Positions 23,886 to 36,600 of a stretch of DNA of 64,000 bases are shown one piece after another. The stretch lies in the NCBI RefSeq assembly GCF_003597395.2, contig NC_133771.1:135375639-135439638 (forward strand), written 5' to 3'. This stretch comes from Chelonoidis abingdonii. Lineage: Eukaryota > Chordata > Testudines > Testudinidae. How positions within the stretch are numbered: the stretch's first letter is position 1; every line of letters begins with the position of its first letter. Below the pieces are notes generated by a model, which saw only the letters and a list, made by a program, of their open reading frames with translations, did not search any database and was not told the DNA's origin. The position numbers and the translations under genes are program-made.

Positions 23886-25147
23886 TGTGGGAGGCTAGGT
23901 TGACTAGCAAGATTTTGGTTGTTAGCTCTTCTGCTGCTTTGTGATTCAAGCAGCAGGCGTGGCCTCAAACTGGGTGGGGGAAGCTTTTTGTGTCTCTTTC
24001 TAGTTTGCCATTTTTTTTCTTTTTAAATGCAGAGAGAGATGTTTTTAAAGCTACCCTTGGCTCTTCCCTGACATGTCTCAATCTTTCGTATCAGGCCTGT
24101 TTTCCCCAAGACACTCCTGGCTCCGGTCAGAGAAATAGCCAAATATAGTGAAGATAAGATACTACTCAGTGTGACTTCTCTCTACTCTGCATCATTTGAT
24201 ACTATTCTGGCAGTAACAATGTTACACAAGGCAGTAATAAATATTAACAAAGCCCTGACCCTACATATAGGTTTGCTAGCCAGCCGTGTAGCTGTAGGTT
24301 TGATTTTAATTGTGGGGGTGAATGGATGTTGGCTAGAGTTGGGCCTGAACTGAAGGTCCCTATTAGAACTCCAGATCCAAATGTCCTATTAAACCAAAGA
24401 TCCGAAAAATGTTGAAACTTTCCAAAGTTAGAGGACTTCCTCCCAGGGCTGCCATAGAGGCAGGAAGTCTTACCATTTGAAAAATAAACACACTCTGTGG
24501 GCTGCATATCTTGGTTTACTGAATTCTGTAAGCATCCCCAGAGGCATCTTCTACTTCTACCCAGGCACAGGATAATTCACTGAAAGTCAGAGAAGTGGCT
24601 GTTTTAAACATCACCACTCCTACTGATGTTATTGCTTTAACCTCATGCTTGTTAAAGCTTGATTTCCCTTTCCGAACGGTTTGAGGGACCCCACAGTTCC
24701 AAAAATAAACCCATGGCTATGTCAGTGTGACAAAACTTGGACTTTCAGAAAGGAGAAGCTTCTCTACAGATGTTTCTTTTGCCACGAGAAATGATTTGGA
24801 AAACAAACCCGGCAGAGATGATTTATTACAAAGCAAATACAAGTTATGGATATACTAGAGGGAACCAACCTGAATGGGCAGATGGAGATTTGCTTGGCCT
24901 TTGACTTTATTATTTTCTAATTAACACTGGACATCAAAGCTATCTGAAACTGACTGACATGGTACGTCTACACAGCAATTTGGAGCATGTGGGAATGAGC
25001 CTCCCTGCCAAAGTTGACAGACTTGGGCTAGCAGAGCTCATGCTAGCAATGTAAGAATAGTTGTGTAGACAGCACTTTGAAGTTGAAGTTGGGCTGGAGC
25101 AGAGACTTGCAAGCCTAGGGAATGGCACTTGCCACTGGCTAGACCTA
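23886..25147. other. Intergenic, largely unassigned
   Basis: No exon recognised. Sequence from about 24961 ('gtacgtctacacagc') resembles a worn TIR repeat into which the fold-back element at 25148 inserted. Confidence 0.35.
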
Positions 25148-25334
25148 TATATCAGAGGGGTAGCTGTGTTAGTCTGGATCTGTAAAAGCAGCAAAGAATC
25201 TGTGGCACCTTATAGACTAACAGACGTTTTGGAGCATGAACTTTCGTGGGTGATGAAGTGGGTATTCATCCACGAAAGCTCATGCTCCAAAACGTCTGTT
25301 AGTCTATAAGGTGCCACAGGATTCTTTGCTGCCT
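25148..25334. mobile_element. Fold-back element with 12-bp target duplication, copy 1
   Basis: A head (TATATCAGAGGGGTAGCTG...) is followed by two inverted arms, about 25186-25256 and 25265-25333, that pair nearly perfectly. The whole 187-bp unit is flanked by a perfect 12-bp direct repeat, TGGCTAGACCTA, at 25136-25147 and 25335-25346. It has no coding capacity. The long target duplication suggests an RNA-mediated or nick-primed insertion rather than a cut-and-paste one. Confidence 0.85.
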
Positions 25335-27397
25335 TGGCTAGACCTAGTTTTCATATAATGGAGCAGAATGCAGCCACTTATCTTCCTGCGTGGAACACGG
25401 GTCCTAGCTGCTCAGGTCAAGCTGGAGCATTGCATGCTGGCACCTGTGGTGCCACACATTCCTACTGAAGATGAACACCGCCACTGGCTGCATTGTAGAA
25501 TGGTGTGAAACTTATTTGCCTTGTGGGACACACTTTGGTCTGCCTGATGTTAGGGGATGGAACAGAGGAGAGGCAAAGGAAATAATTTGCTTCTCGGTGA
25601 ATGTTGTAGACAGGGCCAGCCACTGAATTAAACATCATTCCGAGCAAGCCAGAATCACAGCCCCCATGGTATAAATGTTCCAGGATGAATGTTAATAATA
25701 AATCTATCACTCCCCTAGTGCTCCCTGATTTGCAACTCTCTGGGATGCTCTTCTATAACGCTGGCCCAGCATTTGTTGGGCAAAATCCATTTGGAAGTCA
25801 ATATCATTTTAATGAAGTTCTGCAGGCTACTATACCTTTAAAAGCATTTGCTAACTTGTAGACAAGCAACCATGAGGACTCTTAATAAGTGGGTTTCCAT
25901 GGTGCAACGAATAAGTATTTTGGGGCTGAACATGATTATATCTCATAAAAGGCCTTGGTCACTCACCACTGTCAGTTTTGGGCTGCTTGAAACGTGCACG
26001 TGCCTCATTCAAAGGCATATTTACACTGTAGCAATCAATACTAACCTTTATACAAAATAAAACAAATTTCATCCTGTAAAGATCTTATTCGGTAATATAA
26101 TGGGGGTGGAGGAGAAAAACAGTGGGAAGAATAAGTGTTCCCCTTGCACCACAGCGCCTGTATACATTTGCGAGGAAAGGCTAACAGCTCTTAGGTTGGA
26201 GGTTGAGTGGCACAATCATGAGATCCTGCTGAAATCCAGGTTGGACAGCTTCAAATGTTCATTGTCAGGGTGATAAACTAGCAGAGAAATAAAGAGCAAA
26301 AGTTATGACTGATAATCCCTGCTACCACCATCAAACCCCATGTGCCAGAGGAAAGACCCTTGTAACAGCACCATCTTGGTTTGAATCAGTGCCTCACAAT
26401 GCAGGGGAATTTTGATTCTTGTGCCAATGAGCTAGTGCTCTAGTTTAGTTGTAGTTAATACAAATTGTTGTCAGCAAAGTTAATGACGAGATTCAAGCAC
26501 TTCTTCATGACTAGAAGAAAGGCAACAGGACAAATTCTTCTCTCACCTACACATGTAAATCTGAAATAAATCAGTTGACTTTGCTGGAATCACTCTGAAT
26601 TTACAACAGTGTAAATAAGAGTAACATTTTAGCCCAATTATTACAAGGAAAGAAATCTTGGGATGCCAAAAAAAGAAAAGGTAATAATTCCCAGTAGCAG
26701 GGACAGAAGTTGGATGCCACCCCACCCCCCCAATATGGAACTTGTTCAACATTATGGTCTTTAGTTAAAAAAGGAATGCATTGTAGATCTCTAAGAATTA
26801 GATAATTTATTTTTATTATTATACTGTGGTAGCACCTAAAAGCTTCCATTCCCATTGTGCTAGGCAATGTACCACCATCTAACAACCAGACAGGCCCTTC
26901 CCCAAAGAGCTCACAACTGAAATGTGAAATACGGAAGAACAGATGGCACAACAGACAGACGGGGGAGCACAAGGAAACAATGAGAAGATATGGATCAGCA
27001 CAGTAACAAGAGGACAAAGCGCAGCAGCTGCCTGTCAGGCACACCCTACAGTAAAGGGCGGTATGGATCCTCAATGACTTAGGAAGAACCAGGAGGCATT
27101 TTGCTCCAATCACCCATTTACCCCAGCAGTGAACTGGGCCCAGAGAGAGTAAGGAGGAGAGAACCCAGAAAGAGGAGCGAAAGGGAGCAGTGAATATGAA
27201 ATGGGGCGAAAAGGTGGGAAATCAGCTTGGAGGAGACAGAGTTATGCAGAAACGGTGAAATCCTGGCTCCACTAAAGTCAATGGCAAAACCCCCACTGAA
27301 TTCACTAGGGCTGGGATTATCCCCAATTTTTAAAAAGTGACAAAGCTCTAAAGCAGATTTCCAGGTTGTCAGTTTTTAAATGAAATTATGATCATAC
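25335..27397. other. Region downstream of the last recognised CAPN9 exon
   Basis: The terminal CAPN9 exon (a few codons and the 3' UTR) is expected on the minus strand here or further left, but I could not identify it. An interspersed repeat copy lies at about 26800-26930 ('attgtgctaggcaatgtacc'). A palindromic element is at 27255-27319. Confidence 0.4.
27255..27319. repeat. Short palindromic element (gtgaaatcct family)
   Basis: The left arm GTGAAATCCTGGCTCCACT pairs with a right arm ending CTAGGGCTGGGATTA. Only about 80 bp separate it from exon 19 of CAPN9. Confidence 0.5.
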
Positions 27398-27456
27398 CTC
27401 ATTTATATTCAGGTTAATGAATTCTCTGTTTTTCTTACTTAGTGCCAGGAATACCC
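27398..27456 (-). CDS. CAPN9: CAPN9 exon 19
   Basis: 59 bp with TTTCAG acceptor and GTATGA donor. Encodes [20 protein letters not shown], the last EF-hand, matching calpain-9 (human ends this exon in HLNINE). Only about 8 residues should remain in the following, unlocated exon. Confidence 0.9.
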
Positions 27457-30400
27457 CTGAAATAAACATCAGGACATCACAGTTACACAGAGTCCCCATT
27501 CACATCCATGCACATAAGCAACCTATCCCACAGCGAAGCACCATTTGTGACTGCTCCATAGAGAGGAAGGATCTGGCTTTCTATAAAGGCTTAGATCACA
27601 AGTGAACCCTTAGAATGGGTTGAAAACTGAAGTCCCTGTGAAGGCAAAATGACCATTGACTTCACTGGGACTTTCGTCTGAGTAGGGACTTCAGAAATTA
27701 ATCTAAAGTTGGCCATTTGGATGTGAGACACACCCAGGTGTTTGGATACACGTCTTACTCCTGAGGGCATTCTGCGCCAAAAAATTAAAAATTCTGCACC
27801 AAAAAAATGAAAATTCTATGCACAATATTTTAAAATTCTGCAAAATTCAGTAAATTTTTATTTGTCAAATAAACATGGAGGCTCCAGCATGGTACTGAGG
27901 TGCACAGCCCACTGGTGGCACAGAGGTGAAAGATCACTGTGCAGCTCTCCCTCCCTCCCCCCAGGACATGGACTCAACGGCACCCAACCCTGACATAGTG
28001 CAAGGACTGGGCCCTCCCCAGAGACACCCCAGGGCCCTGCCCCTCCATGCCAGGTGCACCAAGTGTGGGAGGCAGGCTCAGCAAGGCAGGATCCAAATAT
28101 GGAGGGGCTTAGTGTGGAGGGATCCAGGTGTGCGTTGAGAGGGTTCTGTGTGGGGCAATCTGGGTGTGGGCAGCTCAGTGGAGTATCTGGGTATGGAGGG
28201 GATCTGGATGCACAACGGCTTGTTGTGGGGTTGAGGGTGCAATGGTAATGTGACTCTGCAGTGGGGTCCAAGTGAAGGTGACTGGGGCTCAGCGGGGGTA
28301 GTGTCTGGGTGTGGAGGGGATAGAGCTTGGCAGGGGAGTCTGGGTGTGGGGGAACTTGAGGGGGTGTCCGGGTGTGGGGGAACCTGGGGGGCAATGTCCA
28401 GATGCTGAGGGAGTGGGGTTCAGTGGGGTGGGGATCCATGTGCAACTGACTGGGGGTCAGCGGAGTGGGGATTTGTGTGAGGGTGGCTCATCAGGATGTC
28501 AAGGTACAGGGGGAGTGGAGCTCATTGGGGGGTTCTGAGTGCAGGGGGATGAGTCTTGGTGGGAGGGTCTGGGTACAAGAGGATCTGGATGCATGAGGGT
28601 TGGACGGATGGGGGAGCAATTCCCTCTATAGAGATCCATCCCCCTGCAACTGAGGAGCAATGGATGCCGGAAAGGCAGGGGTGGAGTTTGCAGAGCTTCC
28701 TGCAGCTGAGGGAGAAATCTGGAGGTGGGTCTGACCTGTCCCTGGATGCCATGCAGGGGAAGAGGAAGTCCCATCCTCCCCAGCCCAGTCTAGCCACTGA
28801 ACTCAGCACAAGGTAAGAACCACCAACTGGCAAAACCCACAGTGATTTGCCTCTCTGACGGCTGCCCTGGGCACACAAAACATACTATTGGGGAGGGTCA
28901 CATGACTGCTCTTGTGGCCTTCCTTTGCTTGTCACATTAGAAAGTCATTTTTCTGCCGGGAAGTAAGGAAACCTGCAGGGGGCATAAATTCTGTGCATGC
29001 GCGATGGCACAGACTTCCTCCAGGAGCAACGTGTGAAATTTATCCAGACTATCTGCATTTCCTGATTCTAAAAATTTATGGTGAGAATATAGCAGAAATA
29101 CCTACTCTCTCTCTGTGATTTGACCCTTCAATTTCCAGCACAGGCTGGAACCAGAAAGGAGAAAGAAGCAAAAAACTTAATAATATTGTTTAAAAAGGGT
29201 AACTAAGCTGTTTTTGATCCTCATAAAGGAGTTGGGTTTGGTCTAAGGTTTGAGCCAGGGTCAGAGGATCACTTTAATCAGAGGCTGATTTGCCCATCCC
29301 TTCTAATTGCTATTTGTCTGGACAGAGAAAGATCCCTGCATGTAAATGAATCGAGAGCCAGAATTCATAGCTGTATAGTGAGTTATATTTTTCAGTCAAA
29401 AACCCAAACAAATAGTTAAAAAGTGAGTAATGTCAACACATGTGCATGTCTAACAATCCCTTATATGGATCACTGACAGCATTTGAAATTGGGGCCTTCA
29501 GGATCATAGGGCAGAGCTCTAGTACTTGAGCTAGAGAAGTAACTCCACTAGCTGGTTGCAGCAGTGGACTGTTATCCTCTAGTGGACCAGCCTTTACCAG
29601 AAACATAACCCAAACTTTGTGAGTGTGTTACACATATGATTTCAGCAAAAGTGGATACTCACGGCTTGCATTCTCTAAGCGAATTAAGCAGTTTAGGAAG
29701 TCATCAAAATCAATCTGGAACCTGTCATCAGAATATCTGAGGACAATCAGCTGCAGCAGGTAATTATTGAGTTGAAATCCTTTAAAAATAAACAAACAAA
29801 CAAACAAATAAAGAAGCAGCAAAAGCAGGGACCTAACTAACCTGAAAAGAAATCTGTGAGACTTTAATAAATAATCTAGTTATCTGTTGAAAAATTGTTA
29901 GTGGGTAAGTACTCCATGGACTGATTCCCTGCCTCTAGCAGAGACTGAGCTGACTGCAAGGTGGTTTTCATCTAAAATAGATGTAGAATTCAGAAATAAG
30001 AAATGTTGACATTTCTCACTCTACAAATTGTTCCTGTGTCAGTAAGTTCAGTCTCCAGTTGAGGATCTGCCCCATAGTTTTTCTGTTTTCCCAACCTAAA
30101 CAGAATATTTCTTTTACCTGCATCTGTTAGGGCACTTCGAAGCTCATAGGAGGACATGGTGCCGGAACGATCAGAATCAAAGTGAACGTAGATACTCTGC
30201 ATGAGGGAAAACGTAGACATTCAGCATTTAGTAAGTTAACAAATCTCACATATTTGTAGCACATAAAGCAATGGTGTTTCATGTTCCAGATGCCTATCTT
30301 TAAAAACTCTCGATTTAGCACAAACATTTAAGAAAGTTAAGAGGACTTTGGTCTGGATCCAATCTGACTGTGTAACTGAGGGTATATTTGGGATCAAGCT

Positions 30401-30571
30401 GTCTCTATCATATTTGTTATGAGCTGAGTGAAAGTTGTTATGGGACGAGTTAAAAGCTCATTGAGATCATTAGGTGCATGAACTCACTCTTCAATTAACA
30501 TAACTGCAAGGGTGAGCCCTTACCTAAGATAAAAGGAGTATGTGAAGCCATCCAAAACTTTTTGCTCAGTA

Positions 30572-30605
<34 letters not shown>

Positions 30606-33600
30606 AGTGCTTAAAGTGGTCTGAAAGAAGTAAGGGGGTGGGGGAGTTTATCACAATCTTAGCCAAAGTTAATTTTCATGCACTTGACACTGACAACTCA
30701 CAATTTTTGCATACATATAATATATAACACATGCAATTTTCAGCTCAGTAAGGTATGTATACCTATTTGTATTATGCAAATTACTAAAACAAAATATACC
30801 CTGAGAGTTTGAGGCAGGGAGGTCTGGGGGCTTTGTGAAATTCAGTGGGGTCTATTTGGGAATAGGGGGCTGGAGTGCAGTGAGAATTAATGGAGTTGGG
30901 AGTCTCTTTGGGAATAGGGACTGGGGAGGCAGTAAGAGTGGGGTGAGGGGGCCTCGGGAGTGGGGGACAATCAGTGGGGCTTGGGGGTGTCGAGGGTTGC
31001 AGTGACAGTGGGTTTGGGGGATCTCTTGAAGGTAGGGGTGCAGTGAAAGTCAGTAGGGTTGGGGAGGCCTTGAGGGGGAGAGTGTGCAGTGACATTCAGT
31101 AGGGTCCGGGTCTCTCAGAGCATCGGAGTGCAGTGACAATGGGGATAGGGGTCTCTCAAAGGGCAGGGGCTCTGTGAGATTCAATGGGCTTGGGGGGATC
31201 TCAGGGGTGGGGGTGCAATGACACTGAGGTTGGAAGTCTCTCAGAGGATGGGGTACAATGTGATTCACTGGGGTTGGGGGCCTTAGGAGTGGGTGTGTAG
31301 TGACTGTGTGGTTGGAGGTCTCTTGGGGTGCAGTAAAAGTAAAATTTGGGGTTTCTCTTGAGGATGGGGGTCTAGTAACAGTGGGGTTGGGGGGTCTCTC
31401 TGGGGCTACAGTGAGTCCTTTGGGGGTCCATTATCTGCCCTCCCATTCTTGCTGCTCCCTACCCCCATTCTTTTCTGTGCCCTGGCTCTTAGCCTGCTCC
31501 TACAAGGTGGTGGGTGGCTGGAGGGGCAGGGTCTGAGGCCCCTGTGGATTCTTCCAGCCCCATCCTGGCTTCTAGGCTATGCCAGGGCTGGTCTCCATAT
31601 CTGAGCTGCTAGGCCCCTGACATGTCCTCTCTTTCCACCCCCTCAGGGCTGGGACACATGGAGGGAGAGCCCTGTGGCGGTGCTGCACTGGGGTGCTTTT
31701 TCTTCAACTCCCCCCCCAAAAAATAAGGGGAAGGAGGGCAGGAGAGGTAGCACAGTGGTTTGAGCATTGGCCTGCTAAACCCAGCATTGTGAGCTCAATC
31801 CTTGAGAGGCTGAGTTGGGGACTGGTCCTGGTTTGAGCAGGGGGTTGGACTAGATGACCTCCTGAGGTTTCTTCCAAGCCTGATATTCTATGATCTTCAC
31901 TCAACTATGAATTATTTATATTTACTGTGAATGTTTTAATCAGAACTATCTGGAAGTCTCTCCATTGGGATCATGCATTTCTTAAGTGGACCAGTTTAAA
32001 AAAATCAAACATTTGTATTAACAGACTGATGAAGTGAAGTGATCCAGAAAAACAATTCAGACTTTGGATGAAAAATCCAGGAAGCAGAAAATTGCAATGA
32101 TCACTTTGGATGGAGCATAAATTCAGAGATTATTAATGACCCATGAAGAAACAATTATTTTGCCTTGATATGCAATCCTGCAAACATATACTCACATGCT
32201 TAACTTTACTACCATAATAGTGTCATTGATTTCAAAGGGACTACTTACTCATGGTAGTAAAGTTAAGTAAAATGTGTAAGTGTTGGCAGAATTGGAGCCT
32301 AATGGCTAATATTGTTCTGGACCCTCAGTATTGCTTACTGCTAAGGAGATAAACAATGGAAACACAATAATTTATCACATGACTATTTTCCACTAATCAC
32401 AAGACAGCATTTTCTTTGTGTGTGAAACAATAGGAATAGAATCCTCAAGTGTTATTTTGATTGGCCTCCTATTAAAGCACATTTCTGAAATTCATTACCT
32501 CAAACACAGTTTCTTAGCTTATCAAAATCACTGATATTCCAAGTAAACCATTCTGGTTTGGGGCAATGGAAAACTCAAAATTGGTCATACTTCCCAGAAG
32601 AAAACACATATTTTAAGAGCTTGTGTTTTTAATCAATGTTTTGTGCTTTTGAAGACATATGCCATTAGCTTTTTGTTTCTGAAAATCATAGAAATATAGA
32701 GCTGGAAGGGAACCATAAGAAGACATCAAATAGTTCATCTTGTGCAGTGGCAGAATCAAGTATATCTAGACCATCTCTGCAATATGTTTGTCTGACATTT
32801 TCCTAAAAAACTCCAATGCTGAAGACTCAAAATAATGAATACAGTCACATACCAGCCACTTCTTTAGTTTGCCCCAGAAAATCTTGAACTCATTAAATTC
32901 CAGTTTCCCATTACCACTGGACTAGTAAAACCCACATTAAGGAAAAATACTGGTTAAGTGAAATCCCATGTTCTGTCCAAATCTACCAGTCATTCCTTTT
33001 CTCAGATAACAATATCTACACTAGGAAGCCTATGATGGTATTGAGAGCAAACAATTGCAATGATTGCTGTTGGAAATCTAGAACGTTGTGTGATATCTCT
33101 GCTGAGTAATGTAGGGAGAACACTGTCCCAAAGCAAAAGCAGCTTTGGATTCCAATTGGATAGGAATGATTCAGAGAATTAAATTACCTGATAAAAAATG
33201 GTACCATATTTTACGGGAATTGCTCACCCACTGCATTATCAGTATTGCTATCTTAAGGCCAGATTCTGCTACCCGGAGTCAGTCAAAAATCAGTGGAACT
33301 ACTTGTAGTGGCAGAACCTGGCCGTGGTGTTTGGGACAGTTGCTACAGAAAGCTGAGGTATTTTTCATAGAGGGGTATTGAGATTTGTTAGAACATGCTT
33401 CTTTCTCACATGTGGGAAAATCCTGTCAGGGCTCCCTCAGTCCTTAGGGCCCTGATCCTGCAACTTGATGATTTTAATGGGATCTGAGACACTCAGAAGA
33501 ATCTCCTCAGAGGTGCTAAGTCTGTCACAGGATGGGGCCCTTACTCAGAAATTTTGCATGAGGGCATCAGGATGTGGCCAGTGATGACTACTACTTCCAG

Positions 33601-36600
33601 TTCGTCTCAACATTTTATCTTAATTTTTCAGGAGAGAGCCCTCCTAATGGCTACCAATGCAGCAAGCATTCCTACAGGCCACAGTGTTCAAATCTGGGTC
33701 TGCCTGAAGTCTGGCAGCTACACCGTACACACACTAGCCCCTGAGTGGGTGGCCTGATTTGAAGAGGCACTGAGCACCCACAGCTCCAACAGGATTGTAA
33801 AAGTGCTCAAGCATCTCCAAAAATCAAACCACTTACTTGGATGCCTAAGTGTGGATTTAGGTGCTGAACTTCACATACTCAGGTTTAAAAACTTAGGCCA
33901 GAGTAGTTTTAGAAGCTGCCATCTTCTGTAGAGTGATACTTCCCACTATTCAGCAAAAGAATAAATGGTCCCAGGTTTTATTCAAAACTAGGCAGATTTG
34001 CTTCAGAGCCTAACAAATCTTAACAACCATCTTTGACCAACCTGGGCTGAGGTTTGAGTTGCTGGCTGTATCTCAAACCAGAGGCAGTTTTGTTTTGTTT
34101 TGTTTGGGCTTTTATTGCAAGTATTTGTGAGAAGGTGCCACAAATAAGAGGGACTGGAGAAACAAAAACAAAAGAGGAGAACTTACTAGCTGGATAGGAG
34201 ACAGATACAGCAAGCAGCAGCCAGTTACCATGTTAGGGCTGTGGCTGCTTGGGCTGCAATATTAAATGGCCAACTATCAGAGGAGCAGGCTCAACAAAGT
34301 ACCTATAGAAGGGAAGAAGCTATTCTAGGAAGCTTCAGTAGTGATCAGGCAGTTATAAAGGGCTGGATGTCCACTTTTTGGAGCACGAGGATCTGACTGA
34401 CAGTCATTTCCAGGTTTTTCAGAATGCTGCCCAGTAGTTGAAATAGCAACATCTTATATATAAATAAAATGGATGAGATTTTCAGAAGAGCTCAGTGATG
34501 GACTACTGCACTGGAGTCTATGGTACAACCTGAATGGTTTTGAAAAGTCCCGCTCTAAGTTTCTATAATAAAAGCTGGAATACAATTTTGACACCATCTG
34601 TTTGCTGTGCTTCTTGTACCTCCACTGTATCACAATATTGCATTCATGTCTAGTATCGGGGATGAGAAAGATCCCTCAGGGCCTTTGCATACATTCAGTG
34701 CCCCAGAGAATTCATATTAACATTTATTTGAAAGGATACATCCATAAGAGAGATGATGTTTCTACATGTCATGAGGCTTACTTTCTCGAATTTGATGTCC
34801 TTTGCTGAAAAAAGCACAACAATCAAGTTAAATAAGAAATAAAAGTCTTTGGGCATAAACTTAAAGTCTAAAAAATTAACAAAGGAAAAAAGTAAGATAT
34901 AGTTCCAAAGATACTCCTATGACCACTACCTGTAATTCCAAAAGAGTAATTCACTTGGAGGCCAACTCTGCTGCCTCTACTCCCATGAGAAACCTCCAGT
35001 GATGTCAGTTAAAATCTCATTCAATAGGACTACTCAAGACAGTAAGAGCTGCAGGACTAGCTTTGTAAAAATCCTTTAAAATTTTTAAATATAATAAAAT
35101 GACATTATTAACAGTCAAGCAGGAATTGATCATCTCATCAATCTGATGATGCACAGTAGAGCTGATAGACTCACAGTTTGAAAAATACACGTCCATCTAT
35201 TTTATGTATTTATTGTTGTCTTAACAGGTGTTACACATACTTTTGAATCAGCCACTAAAAATTACTGCCTGATCCAAAGATCAATGCAGTCACTGGGATT
35301 CTAATGAGACCCACCATTATTGACTTCACTGGATGTTGGATCAGTCCCTTAGAATTTACTTTAGGTAACATTTTACCTTTTAACACAAATATTAAACATT
35401 TTGATTTCCAGTGTTTTCATGATGAGGGGCAGAATCATAGTAGTATAATAGCGTAACAGGATGCACCTGCCATTTAAGATTTGTGAGACCTGTAAGCCAG
35501 CACTACCCCATCCCAGCTGTGACTTTTTAAAATATTTATGGAGCAAAGGATACGGTCAGTGAAGGGAGGAAGTTATCTTGGGGAGTTGAGCTGGGATCTG
35601 TAGAACACCATACTGCTGACTCAGCACATAGGCCCTGCGATGGAAGCCCAACCTCTTCTCTCCTTTGGTGGTTAAGAATGGACTGGGTAGGGGTAGTTCC
35701 TACTCGCTTTGCTGTGGGATCCAGGGGTGTGGAATTGCTGGGAAATGTCATTTCCCTGGCAACTAGTTTGGAATCCTGGTTTGGGCAAGGCATGCTATAG
35801 GCAACTGAACCCATTTTGTTTTGGAGGCAAACTCTTCTGAGGAGGGTCTACAATTTCTAAAGTAACTGGAGGTCCTTTGTGCTACTTGTTTGATGAGTCA
35901 AACCAAAGCCCTGGGCAGGGGGAGGTTTTTCTTCTTCTGTTTTTAACCTTCATGGGCATGCCCTTTTGTTACTGTTAGTCATAGGCCCAGATCTGCAAAA
36001 ATATGGATTCATAACTCCCATTAATTCAGTGGCAGTTGAGTGACTAAGTATTTTTGAGGATCTGGGCTGTATGGGCTCAATCCTGAGTTAAGTGGAAGGG
36101 GAAATGTGCTGAACTACACCTATAACTGCAGAGTATGGCAAGACATTCACCAGCCTCAACACAACGAGCCCTTGTCACCTCCCCATGTAGGTGACCATAT
36201 GTCCTGCTTTGGCCAGAACGCTCCCTTTTTTAAGCCCTGTCATGGTCATCCTGACCTTTTGGCAAAACTGGGCATTCGTCCATTTTGTTCTTCCCAACTG
36301 ATGGCCAGTTGGCAAAAGTAAACTGGACAAATGCCCAGTTTTGCCAAAAAAGCAGGTGCAATCCTTAGTAGGGTGTGACCCCTAACAGGGTGCAGAGGAA
36401 TGGGGGGGAGCAAGCGGCAATGGGAGAGAGGTCTCAGGATCAGGCCAGGCCAGCCCTAGGGGTTGGTGGAAGGGGGTCTTGGGCCGGCCCCACATGCAGG
36501 AGGTCAGAGGCTCTGGGCTGGCCCCGAGCGGGCAGTGGTAGAGGGGGACCTCAGGCCAGCCCCAAGCAGGTGGGCGCAGAGGGGGCTTGGGCTGGCACTG

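Noticed and set aside
19993..27397. Terminal CAPN9 exon
   Set aside because: Searched for a short acceptor-plus-stop coding about FIHLTMNI on the minus strand. Several AT-rich candidates did not keep frame and peptide, so none is called.
27858..28445. 195-codon minus-strand open frame
   Set aside because: Produced by the minisatellite in a TIR element; Pro/His/Ser-rich with no domain, and lies in a CAPN9 intron.
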